This document shows positions 15,197 through 15,293 of a stretch of DNA of 15,293 bases, one piece after another. Source of the DNA: Rhodospirillaceae bacterium CCH5-H10 (lineage in GTDB: Bacteria > Pseudomonadota > Alphaproteobacteria > Reyranellales > Reyranellaceae). The stretch is taken from assembly GCA_001557035.1 (NCBI GenBank), contig LSKJ01000266.1:1-15293 (forward strand), in the 5' to 3' direction. Made by a program: the position numbers and the translations under genes. The notes under the pieces were generated by a model. That model was not told where the DNA came from. It saw nothing but the letters and a program-made list of their open reading frames with translations, and searched no databases. Numbering within the stretch: position 1 is the stretch's first letter; every line of letters starts with the position of its first letter.

Positions 15197-15293
15197 TACA
15201 CCGACCGACGTACCTATCTCATTGAGTTGCGGGCCCACGAGCGACCTTATATGCCCTCGGTCGCCTGGTTCTATCCGGAGAGCCGAGGCAAGA
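15197..15293 (+). pseudogene. trbG: TrbG/VirB9-like conjugation protein fragment, start-less, cut by the window edge
   Basis: The frame reads YTDRRTYLIELRAHERPY then MPSVAWFYPES to the window end. This matches the conserved core of TrbG/VirB9 proteins (TDRRTYhlEL...YMasVsWxYP), outer-membrane-side parts of type IV secretion and conjugation machines. There is no start: the frame meets TGA at 15164-15166 after only ten more codons, and the core is normally more than 100 residues into the protein. In another frame, an ATG at 15163 with AAGGA upstream begins a signal-peptide-like MNTTTALLAALL and stops at 15223-15225. An internal deletion may have joined a 5' end to the middle of the gene. The identification is from motif memory. 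Confidence 0.6.

Noticed and set aside
1..15293. CRISPR array, tRNA or rRNA genes
   Set aside because: No regularly spaced repeats and no cloverleaf or rRNA-like segments were seen.

Overview
The window reads as GC-rich alphaproteobacterial accessory DNA, probably Hyphomicrobiales (rhizobia-like). This is inferred from base composition, the style of the P-type ATPase and TRAP proteins, and a VirB9/TrbG-like fragment at the right edge; no marker gene fixes the genus. The core is a lead/cadmium/zinc resistance locus of the pbr type. It holds a MerR-family regulator (pbrR-like, minus strand), a divergent P1B-type metal-exporting ATPase (pbrA-like), a signal peptidase II (lspA/pbrC-like), an undecaprenyl-diphosphatase (uppP/pbrB-like) and a PbrT-like FTR1 permease fused to a cytochrome c domain.

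Layout. 1-514: a short ORF with a good ribosome binding site and otherwise unassigned DNA. 515-986: regulator and a classical MerR-type promoter with a 19-bp spacer. 1053-4687: pbrA and lspA. 4688-5338: the wreck of a diacylglycerol-kinase-like gene that has lost its GGDGT catalytic segment and carries several frame changes. 5396-5653: a small exported acidic two-cysteine protein. 5654-6388: no intact gene. 6389-7246: uppP. 7369-7399: a second MerR-type promoter with almost the same operator as the first. 7606-10149: a tightly overlapping trio of an isoprenylcysteine-methyltransferase-like membrane protein, TRAP small permease (dctQ) and TRAP large permease (dctM), with no substrate-binding dctP. 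10179-11228: a complete IS630-family element with terminal repeats, TA duplication and a frameshifted transposase. 11232-12211: decayed or unassigned DNA. 12220-14154: the FTR1/cytochrome c protein (minus strand). 14594-15079: an exported fasciclin-domain protein. 15197-15293: a start-less TrbG/VirB9-like fragment.

How it may work. The regulator probably senses a divalent soft metal through C78, C113 and C121 and activates pbrA. The ATPase has four tandem single-cysteine metal-binding domains at its N terminus, more than usual. By analogy with the Cupriavidus pbr system, the ATPase exports the metal and the lipid-carrier phosphatase releases phosphate that can trap it outside the cytoplasm. 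The most interesting point is that the same operator type precedes the methyltransferase-TRAP operon. That suggests a metal-induced TRAP-like membrane module without a conventional binding protein, which I do not recognise as a described resistance system. The pseudogene, IS630 copy and conjugation-gene fragment indicate a mobile and partly eroding island.
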